Assembly (NCBI GenBank): GCA_020849275.1
Contig: JADLGO010000072.1
Location: forward strand, 1-49,365
Length of the DNA: 49,365 nucleotides
Direction: 5' to 3'
From: Chthonomonadales bacterium
GTDB lineage: Bacteria > Armatimonadota > Chthonomonadetes > Chthonomonadales > CAJBBX01
Shown: positions 25,901-33,391 of the stretch, piece after piece
Layout of the letters: every line of letters starts with the position of its first letter
Position numbering within the stretch: position 1 is the stretch's first letter
The notes under the pieces: model-generated
Seen by the model: only the letters and a program-made list of their open reading frames with translations
What the model was told of the DNA's origin: nothing
The model's database searches: none
Program-made: the position numbers and the translations under genes

Positions 25901-26941
25901 CAGGCCCGGGAAGGGTGCGGCGGCGACGGCTCGGGCGAGTGTGCGTCGCCACTCGCGCGCGGCCTCGCGCGCGCTCCGTTCGAACAGCGGCCCGCGCACC
26001 ACCACCATGTCACCGCCGCCGCGCAGGAACCGCAGCAGGTTGTCGCGGCCGGCGATGGGGCACCCACGGCCATCCGGCAGCACGAGCACGTCGACGCGCG
26101 AGGGGTCGAGAGCGCGCGGGTCGGCCAGTTGGCGGCTGGTGAGGAGGACGGCGCCGTAGCCGGCCCGGCGCACGGCGCGGGCGTAGGCGGCCGCCTGCGG
26201 GCCGGCGTGCACCGCCACCCGGAGGCTCACCCGCCGGCGCGGCGGGGGCGGCGCCGGGCCGAGCACGCGCACGTCGTCGAAGCGAGCGCGCATATCGAGC
26301 GTGCTGAGCGCCACCCTCCCTCCGCGCACGGCGGCCGGGCCCGGCGGAATGGCGTAGCCCTGCCGCCAGATGACGGCCCCGGAGGCCGGGTCGAGCACCT
26401 CGCCGACGATCGAGCCCGGCATGAGGGTGAGGCGCAGGCGGTAGCGCCGCCCGGCGACCCACTTCCCGTTGCGCTCGGCCAGGCCACGCAGGCGCTCGAG
26501 CCGCGTGGCGCCCTCGCCCTGCGCCTGCCAGATTCCTCCGCGCATCTCCACGAGGTCTGCGTAGCGGTCGCCGTCCGGCCCTTGCACGAGCCCAACGCGC
26601 CAGATGTTGCCGGGGCCGTCGTAGAGCGCCAGCCCGGCGGCCGACCAGCCGGCCCGCGAAGCGCGGACGCCGGGCTCGACGCTCACCTCGAGGGTCTGTC
26701 GGTCCAGGTGGGGCGCGCCGAGGGCGATGGTCGTCGTGTCGCCGGCGCCGGAGAGCATCAGGCCGCCGGCGCGCGCTTCAGCCTGCCCGCCCACCACCTG
26801 CCAGGCGTCCTCCAGCGCCATGCGCGCCGGGTAAGCGGAGAAGTCGTCGACGAATCGGAGGGAGGGCGCGCAGCGCGCCGCCGGGGCGGCGAGCAGTGAC
26901 GCGCAGGCGAGCAGCAGCGCCGGGCTCGGGAGTCGTCGCAC
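22955..26941 (-). CDS. Large secreted multidomain protein with glycoside-hydrolase-like barrel
   Basis: The 1328-residue protein starts at GTG 26941 (AAGGAGA upstream) with a signal peptide of about 25 residues. Regions, by eye: a concanavalin/LamG-like sandwich (about 30-228, ending DMRARFDDVRVLG); a Rossmann-like segment (about 235-330, VDVLVLPDGRG and GGDMVVVRGP, like beta-galactosidase trimerisation domains); carbohydrate-binding-like beta parts (to about 740); then a (beta/alpha)8-type domain (about 765-1150) that begins WYPYGVNYW. The barrel contains FDIAWE (about 884) and VFWAELG (about 1040), candidate acid/base and nucleophile glutamates as in clan GH-A (GH5/GH42). The C-terminus is Ig-like. 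It resembles GH-A enzymes in layout; family and substrate are unassigned. Confidence 0.75.
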   Translation of the reverse strand: MRRLPSPALLLACASLLAAPAARCAPSLRFVDDFSAYPARMALEDAWQVVGGQAEARAGGLMLSGAGDTTTIALGAPHLDRQTLEVSVEPGVRASRAGWSAAGLALYDGPGNIWRVGLVQGPDGDRYADLVEMRGGIWQAQGEGATRLERLRGLAERNGKWVAGRRYRLRLTLMPGSIVGEVLDPASGAVIWRQGYAIPPGPAAVRGGRVALSTLDMRARFDDVRVLGPAPPPPRRRVSLRVAVHAGPQAAAYARAVRRAGYGAVLLTSRQLADPRALDPSRVDVLVLPDGRGCPIAGRDNLLRFLRGGGDMVVVRGPLFERSAREAAREWRRTLARAVAAAPFPGLEEDPAGGWSRGSDSVTGQTHWRSERTGPPRAPEALRVDLANLANWDTLRRPVSHAFPPGSDLTALWAKGGPRTTGMLVEWQERDGSRWIATIPLTTRWTRHVLTPEDFVYWPDNPSKGRGGSDDRFHPANAAHLTIGLGKAHADVPNGRHTYWVAGIGPARLPAGAVRPDLTLPTLEILSPSYKVYRLPSAHPTAAELQRAAATGNQTGPIVVPIARPRGLGSGGTRVGRWVPLRWVRDAQGRPRGARESLWISLGVPYRGAVWAYVACADGPSGLPARAATMVKRIAGGVFLARAGAPRFSYFPGQRAPLSAVAVNLGSVPRRVSLRLRLYRQGFPAPVLERESRMRLEPGRTGRVRVDWLPGAARTGLHRVVAELRVGGRSVDRIEQSISVAPDPGGAARDFVRVRAGDFWEPRAGSERKWYPYGVNYWQTNVAGADTAEFWGHWLAPQHYDPQIVERDLATFQSLGFTSLSISLGTSECVAQVNDFVYRAARHGIRVNLFLPGAHPFQTDEPLFTSHIREGRFARNPNIWAFDIAWEHHLGPQADRARWDGDWQDWIVERYGSVAHAESAWGYPAPRDEAGRITNPPDAHLRGDGPWLKMVSAYERCADDVISRRYGHVIRAIRALAPHQLISARSATQPSWTSWFAYDMASTGMHFDFASPEGYGLVPEEAGFSTAYGRWAGNGKPVFWAELGMSIYPYDTTGTKAAEQRELYRGFARMLVDSGASGLAGWWSVGGYRVDERSDFGVLAPDGTPRESALALRAAARRVTSPRETPRPDVWITVDRDRHAAAYQAVYEEHKAEYVRALRSGRHAGVRTEGTGTSSATCPLVAVGNLPYDGFSPLKHLNSEIVSLQVRSGQGPWTAVERDGTVSVGTGEPVMARLRVANTGEASWLAAGGEGRVYVIGDDRPDADSSALSRLAFSTPIPRDVPRYGDLLVPEILVSPGLRADSAAVFTLEAAGRARFGARRRVTLRVRP

Positions 26942-26992
26942 GCAGGTCTCCTTCGACGACGGGCGGGCCGGCCAGCGCGCCGGGCGGCGGGC

Positions 26993-28012
26993 TCACCCCA
27001 CGTCCACCATCACCTTCACGCAGCGGTCGCCGTGCTCGTCAATGTAGCGGTAGGCGTCCGCGTAGCGCTCGAACGCGAAGTGCGCCGAGACGAGTGGCCC
27101 GGTCGCGACGGCGTCGGAACGGATGAGCCCGATCGCGCGCTCGTAGTCGCCGTGGCGATACATGAGCGTGCCGACCAGGCTCAGCTCGCGATCCTGCACG
27201 AGGCCCAGGTCAACGCGTGGCCTCTGGCCAAAGACGGCGACGATGACGATGGTCCCGCCCTTGCCGATGGTTGAGATCGCCGCGCCGACGGATGCCTCCG
27301 CGCCCGCGCACTCGAACGCGACCTCGACGCCGTCAGACCCGAACACTCGCCGCGCGGCCTCCCGCAGCGGCTCCCTGCCGGCGTGCGAGACGGCCTCCAC
27401 GCCGCAGCGGCGCGCCACCTCCAGGCGGTCGTCGCTCAGATCGGTAACCAGCACCCGGGCCCCCTCGCCGCGGGCGACCTGGGCCACCAGGTTGCCGATG
27501 GGCCCGGCGCCGAGCACCGCAACGGCGCGGCCGGCGAGCGCCGGCGCGCGCCCGACGGCGTGAACCGCCACGGCGACCGGCTCCACGAGCGCGCCCTGCT
27601 CCGGCGTGAAGCCCGTCGGTAGCGGCACCACGTTCCAGGCCGAGGTGACGAAGAGGTCCTGCGCGCAACCGGGCGCCTGGAAGCCGCGCACCTTGAGCGA
27701 CTCGCAGATGTGCCAGTCGCCGCGCCGGCATGGCGCGCACTCGCCGCAGACGATCTGGGGGAGCGCCGTCACGGGCTGCCCGGGCTGCAGGCCAGACGCG
27801 CCCGGGCCGAGCGCCTCCACGGTCGCCATTAGCTCGTGGCCCTGCACCACGGGGTACGGTGTGTAGGGGTGGGTGCCGTGGAAGACGTGCACGTCGGAGC
27901 CGCACACGCCGATGCGGCGGACGCGCAGCAGCACCTCGCCCGCTCCAGGGCGGGGCGCGGGCACGTCGCGGATCTCGAGCTCTCCGGGCGCGGTCAGCAC
28001 GGCCTGTCGCAT
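26993..28012 (-). CDS. Zinc-dependent medium-chain alcohol/polyol dehydrogenase
   Basis: The 339-residue protein is a medium-chain dehydrogenase/reductase. Catalytic zinc ligands are C37 (GVCGSDVH), H59 and E60 (GHE). The structural zinc lobe has C89, C92, C95 and C103. The Rossmann motif is VLGAGPIGN. The order resembles sorbitol, threonine and galactitol-type dehydrogenases; substrate is inferred to be a sugar alcohol or similar, matching the adjacent sugar-related genes. The start at 28012 is chosen because GGAGGT sits seven bases upstream and the family begins MRQAVL; an ATG at 28123 would add 37 unlikely residues. It appears to be the first gene of the - strand operon. Confidence 0.9.
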   Translation of the reverse strand: MRQAVLTAPGELEIRDVPAPRPGAGEVLLRVRRIGVCGSDVHVFHGTHPYTPYPVVQGHELMATVEALGPGASGLQPGQPVTALPQIVCGECAPCRRGDWHICESLKVRGFQAPGCAQDLFVTSAWNVVPLPTGFTPEQGALVEPVAVAVHAVGRAPALAGRAVAVLGAGPIGNLVAQVARGEGARVLVTDLSDDRLEVARRCGVEAVSHAGREPLREAARRVFGSDGVEVAFECAGAEASVGAAISTIGKGGTIVIVAVFGQRPRVDLGLVQDRELSLVGTLMYRHGDYERAIGLIRSDAVATGPLVSAHFAFERYADAYRYIDEHGDRCVKVMVDVG

Positions 28013-28137
28013 CGCGCGACCTCCAGGCGAGGCGGCTCCATCCGCGGAGCGGTTCGCCGCCGCGCGCGGGGGTTCCTTCCGCCCGTCGAAGGCTAGCGCG
28101 CCACTCGGTGTCCGGGCCGGCATCGCCAGTCACAGCG

Positions 28138-28229
28138 CCGGCCCGCCCGGTTTGAGGTCGGGCGGGCCGGCCGTGGGCGCCCTGCCTGCCCACGACGGTA
28201 ACGCGCGCGCAGGGTCCCACCGTCGCGGT
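28138..28229. other. Three consecutive perfect hairpins in the divergent spacer
   Basis: Within the 375-bp spacer between the divergent adh-type and GH15-like genes lie three inverted repeats. The first has a perfect 12-bp stem (28138-28149 with 28159-28170, 9-nt loop). The second has 7 bp (28172-28178 with 28188-28194). The third has 6 bp (28215-28220 with 28224-28229, 3-nt loop). No T-run follows. The rest of the spacer (28013-28137 and 28230-28387) shows no other gene; it must contain the promoters for both directions. Confidence 0.55.
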
Positions 28230-28257
28230 GGCGCCGGCATCGACCCTCTCCTGATCG

Positions 28258-28263
28258 TGTATA
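28258..28263 (+). promoter_or_regulatory. Weak candidate -10 box for the GH15-like gene
   Basis: TATAGT at 28258-28263 is the only AT-rich hexamer of this kind in the spacer and points toward the gene at 28388, giving a leader of about 120 nt. No convincing -35 box is seen. It is flanked by GATCG (28251-28255) and CGATC (28275-28279). Confidence 0.25.
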
Positions 28264-28387
28264 GTGGCTTCGGGCGCGATCATCACGCGCCAATGGCGAA
28301 TGGGACGCAGCTAGCATAGCCCGCGTGCCCCTGAGGATGCGAAGGAGCCGCGGCGCGGGGCGTCGAAAGCCGGCAGGGAGGACGCAC

Positions 28388-30454
28388 ATGCGAGGCCCGC
28401 TGCTTGCGGCCGCCGCCGCGCTCGTGCTCGTCCGCGGAGCGGGCGCGACGCCCGGCGCCGGTTTTCCGCGCATCGCCAACCTGTGGGGCGCGAGCCCGCT
28501 TGCGCGCGACTATGCCCGGTGGGCCCGCTACGACCTGCTCGTGATGGGCGGCGGCCCCATCGAGGACTGGAGGCGCTTTGGCGCCGAGGTCCGCAAGCGC
28601 AACCCCGGCATACGGCTCCTCGGCACCGCGCCCCTGATGAACCTGGGCAAGCCCGAGGACACCCCCTGGATGCGCCCCGAGTGGTTCGCGTGCCGGCCCG
28701 ATGGAAGCATGGTGCGCTGGTGGGCGGACATGGTCTACCTCCCCAACCTCCTGCGCGATGACTGCCTGAACGCGCTGGTGGGCGAGTCTGACCGCCAGTA
28801 TGGTCGCCTCTTGCGCGAGTCGCTCGTGGACGGACTCTTCTACGACAGCGTCGTCGGGTCGGCGACCTGGCTGGGTGACATCGACCTGGACGGCGACGGC
28901 GGGGCCGACTCCCCCGAGAAGGTGAATCCGGCCTGGCACGCGCGCCAGTGCCGCTTCTTCGACCGCCTGCGTGAGCGCTGGCCGGGGGCCGTCATCCTGG
29001 CCAACGACGTCGATCTCGGCCACGCCCGGCACGTGAACGGCCGGCTCTTCGAGGGCGGCCCGTTGCTGGACCGGCTCATCAGCGGCAACCTGCACCCTCG
29101 GGAGGCCATCCGAACCCTCGACGGCTGGATGGCGGCCTCCCTCCAACCCGGCGTCACGTTCGCCCTGATGAGCCACCCACTCGGCTGGCAGGGCTGGCGC
29201 GTGGGCAAGGGCGACCGCGTGACGACGCGCGGCGAGGTGGATCGCGTGCGGCGCGATTACCACCGAATGCGGCTCGGCCTGCTGACCACGCTGATGACCG
29301 ACGCCTACTTCGCCTACGACGTCGGCACGGTCTGGTACGGGGTGCCGCTTTGGTACGCTGAATACGAGGCGCCGCTCGGCAAGCCACTCGGGCCCTGTCG
29401 CGAGGTGTTCGGGGTTCCGCCGCGCGTGCTGCTGGACTGGCGGGCGGGCTCGCCGACTCGGGGCCTGGTGCTCGGCGGCGCCGCCCGCATCGCTCCGGCG
29501 GGCGTGGAGGCGGGGGCCGGCGATCAGGCCGGGGGCTGGCAGCGCCTTCTCGCCACGGACCCCGCTCGCGTGCGCTTCGAGGGAGGCGACACCTATCGCA
29601 TCGAGGCGGACGCGCGGATCTTGCGCAAGCCCTCCGGCTTGCTTCAGTTCAACCTGAGGACGGCGACGGGCGGTTGGGAGCGGCACGACAAGGGCGTGCG
29701 AACGAGCACGGGGGATGCCGGCACGAACTGGCATATCGACGTGACGGTGACGCCCGATGCCTTCGACGACTACGCCGCCGAGCTGCATCTCAACGGCGAC
29801 GGAGCCGTGCGGCTGACCCGCCTGCGCGTCACGCATGTGCGCCGAGCCTACCTGCTGCGGGAGTTCGAGGGCGGCGCCGCCGTGTTGAACGTGATGCCGC
29901 GGACGATCACCGTGAAGTTGCCCTCCGGCCTGCGACGGCTGCGCGACGCGGCGGCGCCGCGCCACGTCGTGGAGGTGGACGACGAGTCGCCCGGCTTCAT
30001 AGCGGCCGGAGCCTGGGAGCGCGTGGGCGGCGAGGTGCGCGGAGTGGGCTCCGGCTACCGCCGCGCCCGCAAACCGGGCGCGGTGGCGCGGTGGCGGTTT
30101 CGCGCGCCCGCCGCCGACGCCTACACGCTCTTCGTCTCGCTGCCGGACGGGCGCGGACTCACCGAGGGTGCGACGTATACTGTAACGGCGCCGGCCGGCG
30201 GATCGGGCCGCGCGCTCACGCAGCGTGGCGGCGATGGCGGCTGGAAGCGACTGACACGCGTGCGGCTGCTAGCCGGGGAGCGCTGCGAGGTGACGCTGCG
30301 GAGCGGCGGCGCGGGCGACACGGCCGCCGACGCGCTGCGCGCCGAGAGCGACGCGCGCTACAACGACGGTTCGGCAGCGCAAACCATAGCGCTGGCGCCT
30401 CTCGACGGCGCGGTGCTCGTTCGCCGGGCGGGCGCTCGCCGGGCGGTGCGCTGA
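28388..30454 (+). CDS. Secreted hypothetical-GH15-like protein with golvesin-type C-terminal domain
   Basis: The 688-residue protein begins with a signal peptide (MRGPLLAAAAALVLVRGAGATPG). Residues about 25-370 resemble the hypothetical glycosyl hydrolase GHL15-type (PF14885-like) barrels: RIANLWGASPLARDYARWARYDLLVMGG, VDGLFYDSVVG and the following IDLDGDGGADSPEKVNPAW. A beta-rich part follows, and residues about 560-670 look like a golvesin C-terminal/CBM-like domain (VVEVDDESPGFIAAGAW, YRRARKPGAVARWRFRAPAADAYTLFVSLP, ADALRAESD). Function is inferred as extracellular polysaccharide binding or cleavage; activity is unproven. Start ATG 28388 follows GGGAGGACGCAC. It is followed by the DUF4838-like gene after 29 bp. 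Confidence 0.65.
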   Translation: MRGPLLAAAAALVLVRGAGATPGAGFPRIANLWGASPLARDYARWARYDLLVMGGGPIEDWRRFGAEVRKRNPGIRLLGTAPLMNLGKPEDTPWMRPEWFACRPDGSMVRWWADMVYLPNLLRDDCLNALVGESDRQYGRLLRESLVDGLFYDSVVGSATWLGDIDLDGDGGADSPEKVNPAWHARQCRFFDRLRERWPGAVILANDVDLGHARHVNGRLFEGGPLLDRLISGNLHPREAIRTLDGWMAASLQPGVTFALMSHPLGWQGWRVGKGDRVTTRGEVDRVRRDYHRMRLGLLTTLMTDAYFAYDVGTVWYGVPLWYAEYEAPLGKPLGPCREVFGVPPRVLLDWRAGSPTRGLVLGGAARIAPAGVEAGAGDQAGGWQRLLATDPARVRFEGGDTYRIEADARILRKPSGLLQFNLRTATGGWERHDKGVRTSTGDAGTNWHIDVTVTPDAFDDYAAELHLNGDGAVRLTRLRVTHVRRAYLLREFEGGAAVLNVMPRTITVKLPSGLRRLRDAAAPRHVVEVDDESPGFIAAGAWERVGGEVRGVGSGYRRARKPGAVARWRFRAPAADAYTLFVSLPDGRGLTEGATYTVTAPAGGSGRALTQRGGDGGWKRLTRVRLLAGERCEVTLRSGGAGDTAADALRAESDARYNDGSAAQTIALAPLDGAVLVRRAGARRAVR

Positions 30455-30483
30455 CCGCGGTGCGCGAGAGGAGAGGACGAGCA

Positions 30484-31581
30484 ATGCAGATTGTGGGTGG
30501 ACGGCGCGCCGGGCGCTACTCGCGCCGGATGGTGCTGCAGGCGGCGGCCGGCTCGGCGCTGCTGGGCGCGGTCACATCGGCCGCCGGCGCCGCCGGCGAG
30601 GCGGCGGACCAACGCGACGCCTGGTTCGTCGGCCGCGGGGTGGCCATCGTGCCGACCGAGGCCGCGGCGATGGAGCTGCCGGAGCGCGCGGGCGAGTGGG
30701 ACCTCAACCTGATCGACATGAGCCACTATGCCGAGTGGGCGGCGGGAACCGACGAAGGCCGAGCGCTCGTGGCGGCGTGCCGGCGGCTGGGGGTCGGGAT
30801 CGAGTTCTCGCTGCACGTGCCCTCCATGTTCCTGTCCAGGACGCTGTTCGAGAAGGATCCGACGCTGTTTCGCATGGACGAGTCCGGCAATCGCACACCG
30901 GACGCCAACCTGTGCGTGCACTCGGAGCCCGCGCTGGAGATCCTGTGCGAGAACGCGGTGAAGTATGCCGACCTGCTGCGTCCCACGACCGGGCGCTACC
31001 ACTACTGGACCGACGACGGCGCGAAGATGTGCCGCTGCCCGCGCTGCCGGGGTCTTTCCGACAGCGACCAGGCGCTGATCGTGGAGAACCGGATGCTCAA
31101 GGCGCTGCGGCGCGGCGACCGGCGGGCGCGCGTGGCGCACCTGGCCTACCAGCCGACGCTGGTGCCTCCGACGCAGGTGAAGCCGGAGCCGGGCATCTAC
31201 CTGGAGTTCGCGCCGATCGAGCGCGACAGCCTCAAGCCGCTCGACAACGGGAGCCCCGTGCACACCAAGGTCCTCGAGCACCTTGACGCCAACCTGGCCC
31301 TCTTCGGGAAGCGCGACGCCGAGGTGCTGGAGTACTGGCTCGATAACTCTCGCGCCTCCGGCTGGAAACGTGAGCGCATCGGTCTGCTGCCGTGGAGCCG
31401 CGAGACGTACCTGCGGGATCTGCGCGTCTACGCAGGCCGCGGGATTCGCCGGATGCGGACCTACGCATACTGGTTCGACGCGGACTACGTCGGGCGCTAC
31501 GGTCCCCCTCCGCTCGCCGAGTACGGCGCCGGGCTGCGGCGGTGGCACGCGGTGCGCGGCCGACCGGTCGAGCGGGCGTAG
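30484..31581 (+). CDS. Tat-signal DUF4838-like exported protein
   Basis: The 365-residue protein starts with a twin-arginine-type signal (RYSRRMVLQAAAGSALLGAVTSAAGAAG). The mature part contains YHYWTDDGAKMCRCPRCRGLSDSDQALIVENRML, a cysteine-bearing stretch typical of DUF4838-type proteins from environmental sugar-degrading bacteria. These are often annotated as putative glycoside-hydrolase-related. No substrate is known. The ATG follows GAGAGGAGAGGACGAGC. Being exported folded through Tat suggests a bound metal or cofactor, perhaps through the CxxC motif (CRCPRC). Confidence 0.7.
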   Translation: MQIVGGRRAGRYSRRMVLQAAAGSALLGAVTSAAGAAGEAADQRDAWFVGRGVAIVPTEAAAMELPERAGEWDLNLIDMSHYAEWAAGTDEGRALVAACRRLGVGIEFSLHVPSMFLSRTLFEKDPTLFRMDESGNRTPDANLCVHSEPALEILCENAVKYADLLRPTTGRYHYWTDDGAKMCRCPRCRGLSDSDQALIVENRMLKALRRGDRRARVAHLAYQPTLVPPTQVKPEPGIYLEFAPIERDSLKPLDNGSPVHTKVLEHLDANLALFGKRDAEVLEYWLDNSRASGWKRERIGLLPWSRETYLRDLRVYAGRGIRRMRTYAYWFDADYVGRYGPPPLAEYGAGLRRWHAVRGRPVERA

Positions 31582-31624
31582 CGCGCCGCGTCGGGGCGTC
31601 GTGTCCCGTGGTGGCGAGGAGGCC

Positions 31625-33232
31625 ATGAGGCCAGCGTACATCGGCACGTGCCTGCTGCTCGGCGCCCTCGCGCCGGCCGGGTGCGGCCGTCCGGCCGTCG
31701 CGCCGCCGCGGCCGGCGCCGGCCATCGTCTTCGGCGGCGAGCCTCTCGAGCTTGCGCCGGCGCGCGCCCGGCTGCGCGCGCTCGTGCTGGAGTCGCAGCG
31801 CAAGCGCGTGATGGGGCGCCTGGCCGTGCCGCGCGACGTGCGGCGCATCGTGCGCGAGTTGGCGCCCGCCGTGGCGTTCGCCGCTGGCCAGGAGGCCGTC
31901 GCGCCGGCGCTGACCGCCATTGCGCGGGACCAGGGCGTGCCCGTGGAGGAGGCGCGGCGGCGCTGGATCGCCTTGCACGAGGCAGATCTGCTCCTCGAAT
32001 CGGGCGGTGATCCGGAGATCGTGTCGCCGGCCGGCGCCGTAGGCGTCTCGCAGTGGATGCTCGGGTCCGCGCGGCGCGCCGGCATGCGGATCGACGCGGC
32101 GCGCTCGGCCGCCCTCACGCGGCGCATCCGCGCCATGGTGGCGGAAGAGGCCCGCCTGGCCGCTGGCGGCGAGCCAGCGGCGCGGCTGCCCGCCGTACGC
32201 GCGGAGCTGGAGCGGCTGCGGGCCGCCCGACGCCGCGCGGACCCGCGCTACGACCCTCCCGCGGCCATCGCCGCGCAGGCCCGCTATCTCCTCGGGCTCT
32301 ACGGGCGCTTCCCCGGCTTCGACTGGATACTTCAGGCGTACCATGGCGGCGAGGCCGGAGTTCGGCGCACGCTTCGCCGGTACCTGGGAGCCGGCTGGCC
32401 GGGCAGCACCGCGGCGGCGATTCGCCGCGGGCTGCGCGGGGGCAGGCTTTCGTTCGAGGAGGTCTACTTCGGCGCCACGCCGCGGCGCCACGTCGCCGCC
32501 TTCGCCTACCTCTATGCGAGACTGGACGACCACCGCTACTACGGGTGGAAGGTCCTCTCGGCGCGTGACCTGATCGCGCTCTACCGGCGCGACCCGGAGC
32601 GCTTCCGGCGCGAATGGGAGGCGCTGATGCCCGGCCGGACGAGGGAGGCTTGCTGGTATCCGCGCGCGGACCACGCGGCGCTGCGCAACTCCGCCGCCGT
32701 GCGCGGCGCGTTGGCGAGCGGCGACCTGGCGCCCGTGCGGTCCCTGCCCGGCCTTCGCGTCCTGCCGGCGTCCCAGAGCCGCGCGTCGAGCCTCGCCTAC
32801 GCCGCGCTGCGCCCGCCCGCTCGCGGGGCGCTCTACCTGACGGCGGCGCTCTACCGGCGCGCCGGCGGCCAGGGCACGCTGGAGGTCGGCGACATGGCGG
32901 TGCCCGCCTTCGTCGCCGATCGGGAGCCCGAGGGGCGGCCGACGCGCCTCCCCCCCGGCTTCGAGGGCGCCCTGCCTGGCGGCGGCCCTCCCCCGGACTT
33001 TGACTACCACACCACGGGACTGGCCTTCGACCTGCGGCCGCCAGTCGACGCCACGGCGCGGAGGACGCTTGAGTACGCGCTCGGCTATCTCTCGGACCGC
33101 GGTGCGCTCTGGTGGCGCGGGATCGACGACGTGCGCGGGCGCCGCTATCACGTGGTGCCGAACCCCGCCCGCGGCCGGGCGCTGGCGGCCATCGACTCGC
33201 CGGCGGGCGCGCCGCCCACGCCGGGGTTGTAG
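31625..33232 (+). CDS. Exported lytic transglycosylase fused to an M15-like domain
   Basis: The 535-residue protein has a hydrophobic leader and a weak lipobox-like site (LGALAPAGC, C20). Residues about 110-260 look like a soluble-lytic-transglycosylase fold: LLLESGGDPEIVSPAGAVGVSQWM with Glu125 as candidate catalytic acid, then YDPPAAIAAQARYLLGLYGRFPGFDWILQAYHGGEAGV. Residues about 450-520 carry YHTTGLAFDL (H462, D469) and RYHVVPNP (H509), which fits the zinc site of M15/VanY-type peptidases (HxxGxAxD and a later His). It therefore appears to combine glycan and peptide cleavage of peptidoglycan. It lies in a row with the two genes before it (43-bp gap), start ATG after GAGGAGGCC. Confidence 0.7.
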   Translation: MRPAYIGTCLLLGALAPAGCGRPAVAPPRPAPAIVFGGEPLELAPARARLRALVLESQRKRVMGRLAVPRDVRRIVRELAPAVAFAAGQEAVAPALTAIARDQGVPVEEARRRWIALHEADLLLESGGDPEIVSPAGAVGVSQWMLGSARRAGMRIDAARSAALTRRIRAMVAEEARLAAGGEPAARLPAVRAELERLRAARRRADPRYDPPAAIAAQARYLLGLYGRFPGFDWILQAYHGGEAGVRRTLRRYLGAGWPGSTAAAIRRGLRGGRLSFEEVYFGATPRRHVAAFAYLYARLDDHRYYGWKVLSARDLIALYRRDPERFRREWEALMPGRTREACWYPRADHAALRNSAAVRGALASGDLAPVRSLPGLRVLPASQSRASSLAYAALRPPARGALYLTAALYRRAGGQGTLEVGDMAVPAFVADREPEGRPTRLPPGFEGALPGGGPPPDFDYHTTGLAFDLRPPVDATARRTLEYALGYLSDRGALWWRGIDDVRGRRYHVVPNPARGRALAAIDSPAGAPPTPGL

Positions 33233-33391
33233 ACGCGCTGGCCCGGCCAGCCAGGTCGCGCGCGCTGGGATGGCGGACGGGCTGGCTGCCAACGACGAAG
33301 GGGTCGCTGCTGACGCCGCCCGCGGCGCGGACGGCGGCGACGGCGCCCTGCGTCCCTGCCTCCGCGGCCAGGCCCTGCCCGTACCGCCCGC

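Noticed and set aside
23924-26899. 991-residue + strand reading opposite the secreted GH-like gene
   Set aside because: Composition is biased (Arg, Ala, His, Val) and no motif is seen; the - strand product has a signal peptide, domains and a Shine-Dalgarno site.
33233-33391. Possible small gene in the spacer between the transglycosylase and the URO-D gene
   Set aside because: Short readings exist in the 159-bp spacer but none has a ribosome-binding site or protein-like composition. A short GC palindrome is present without a T-run.
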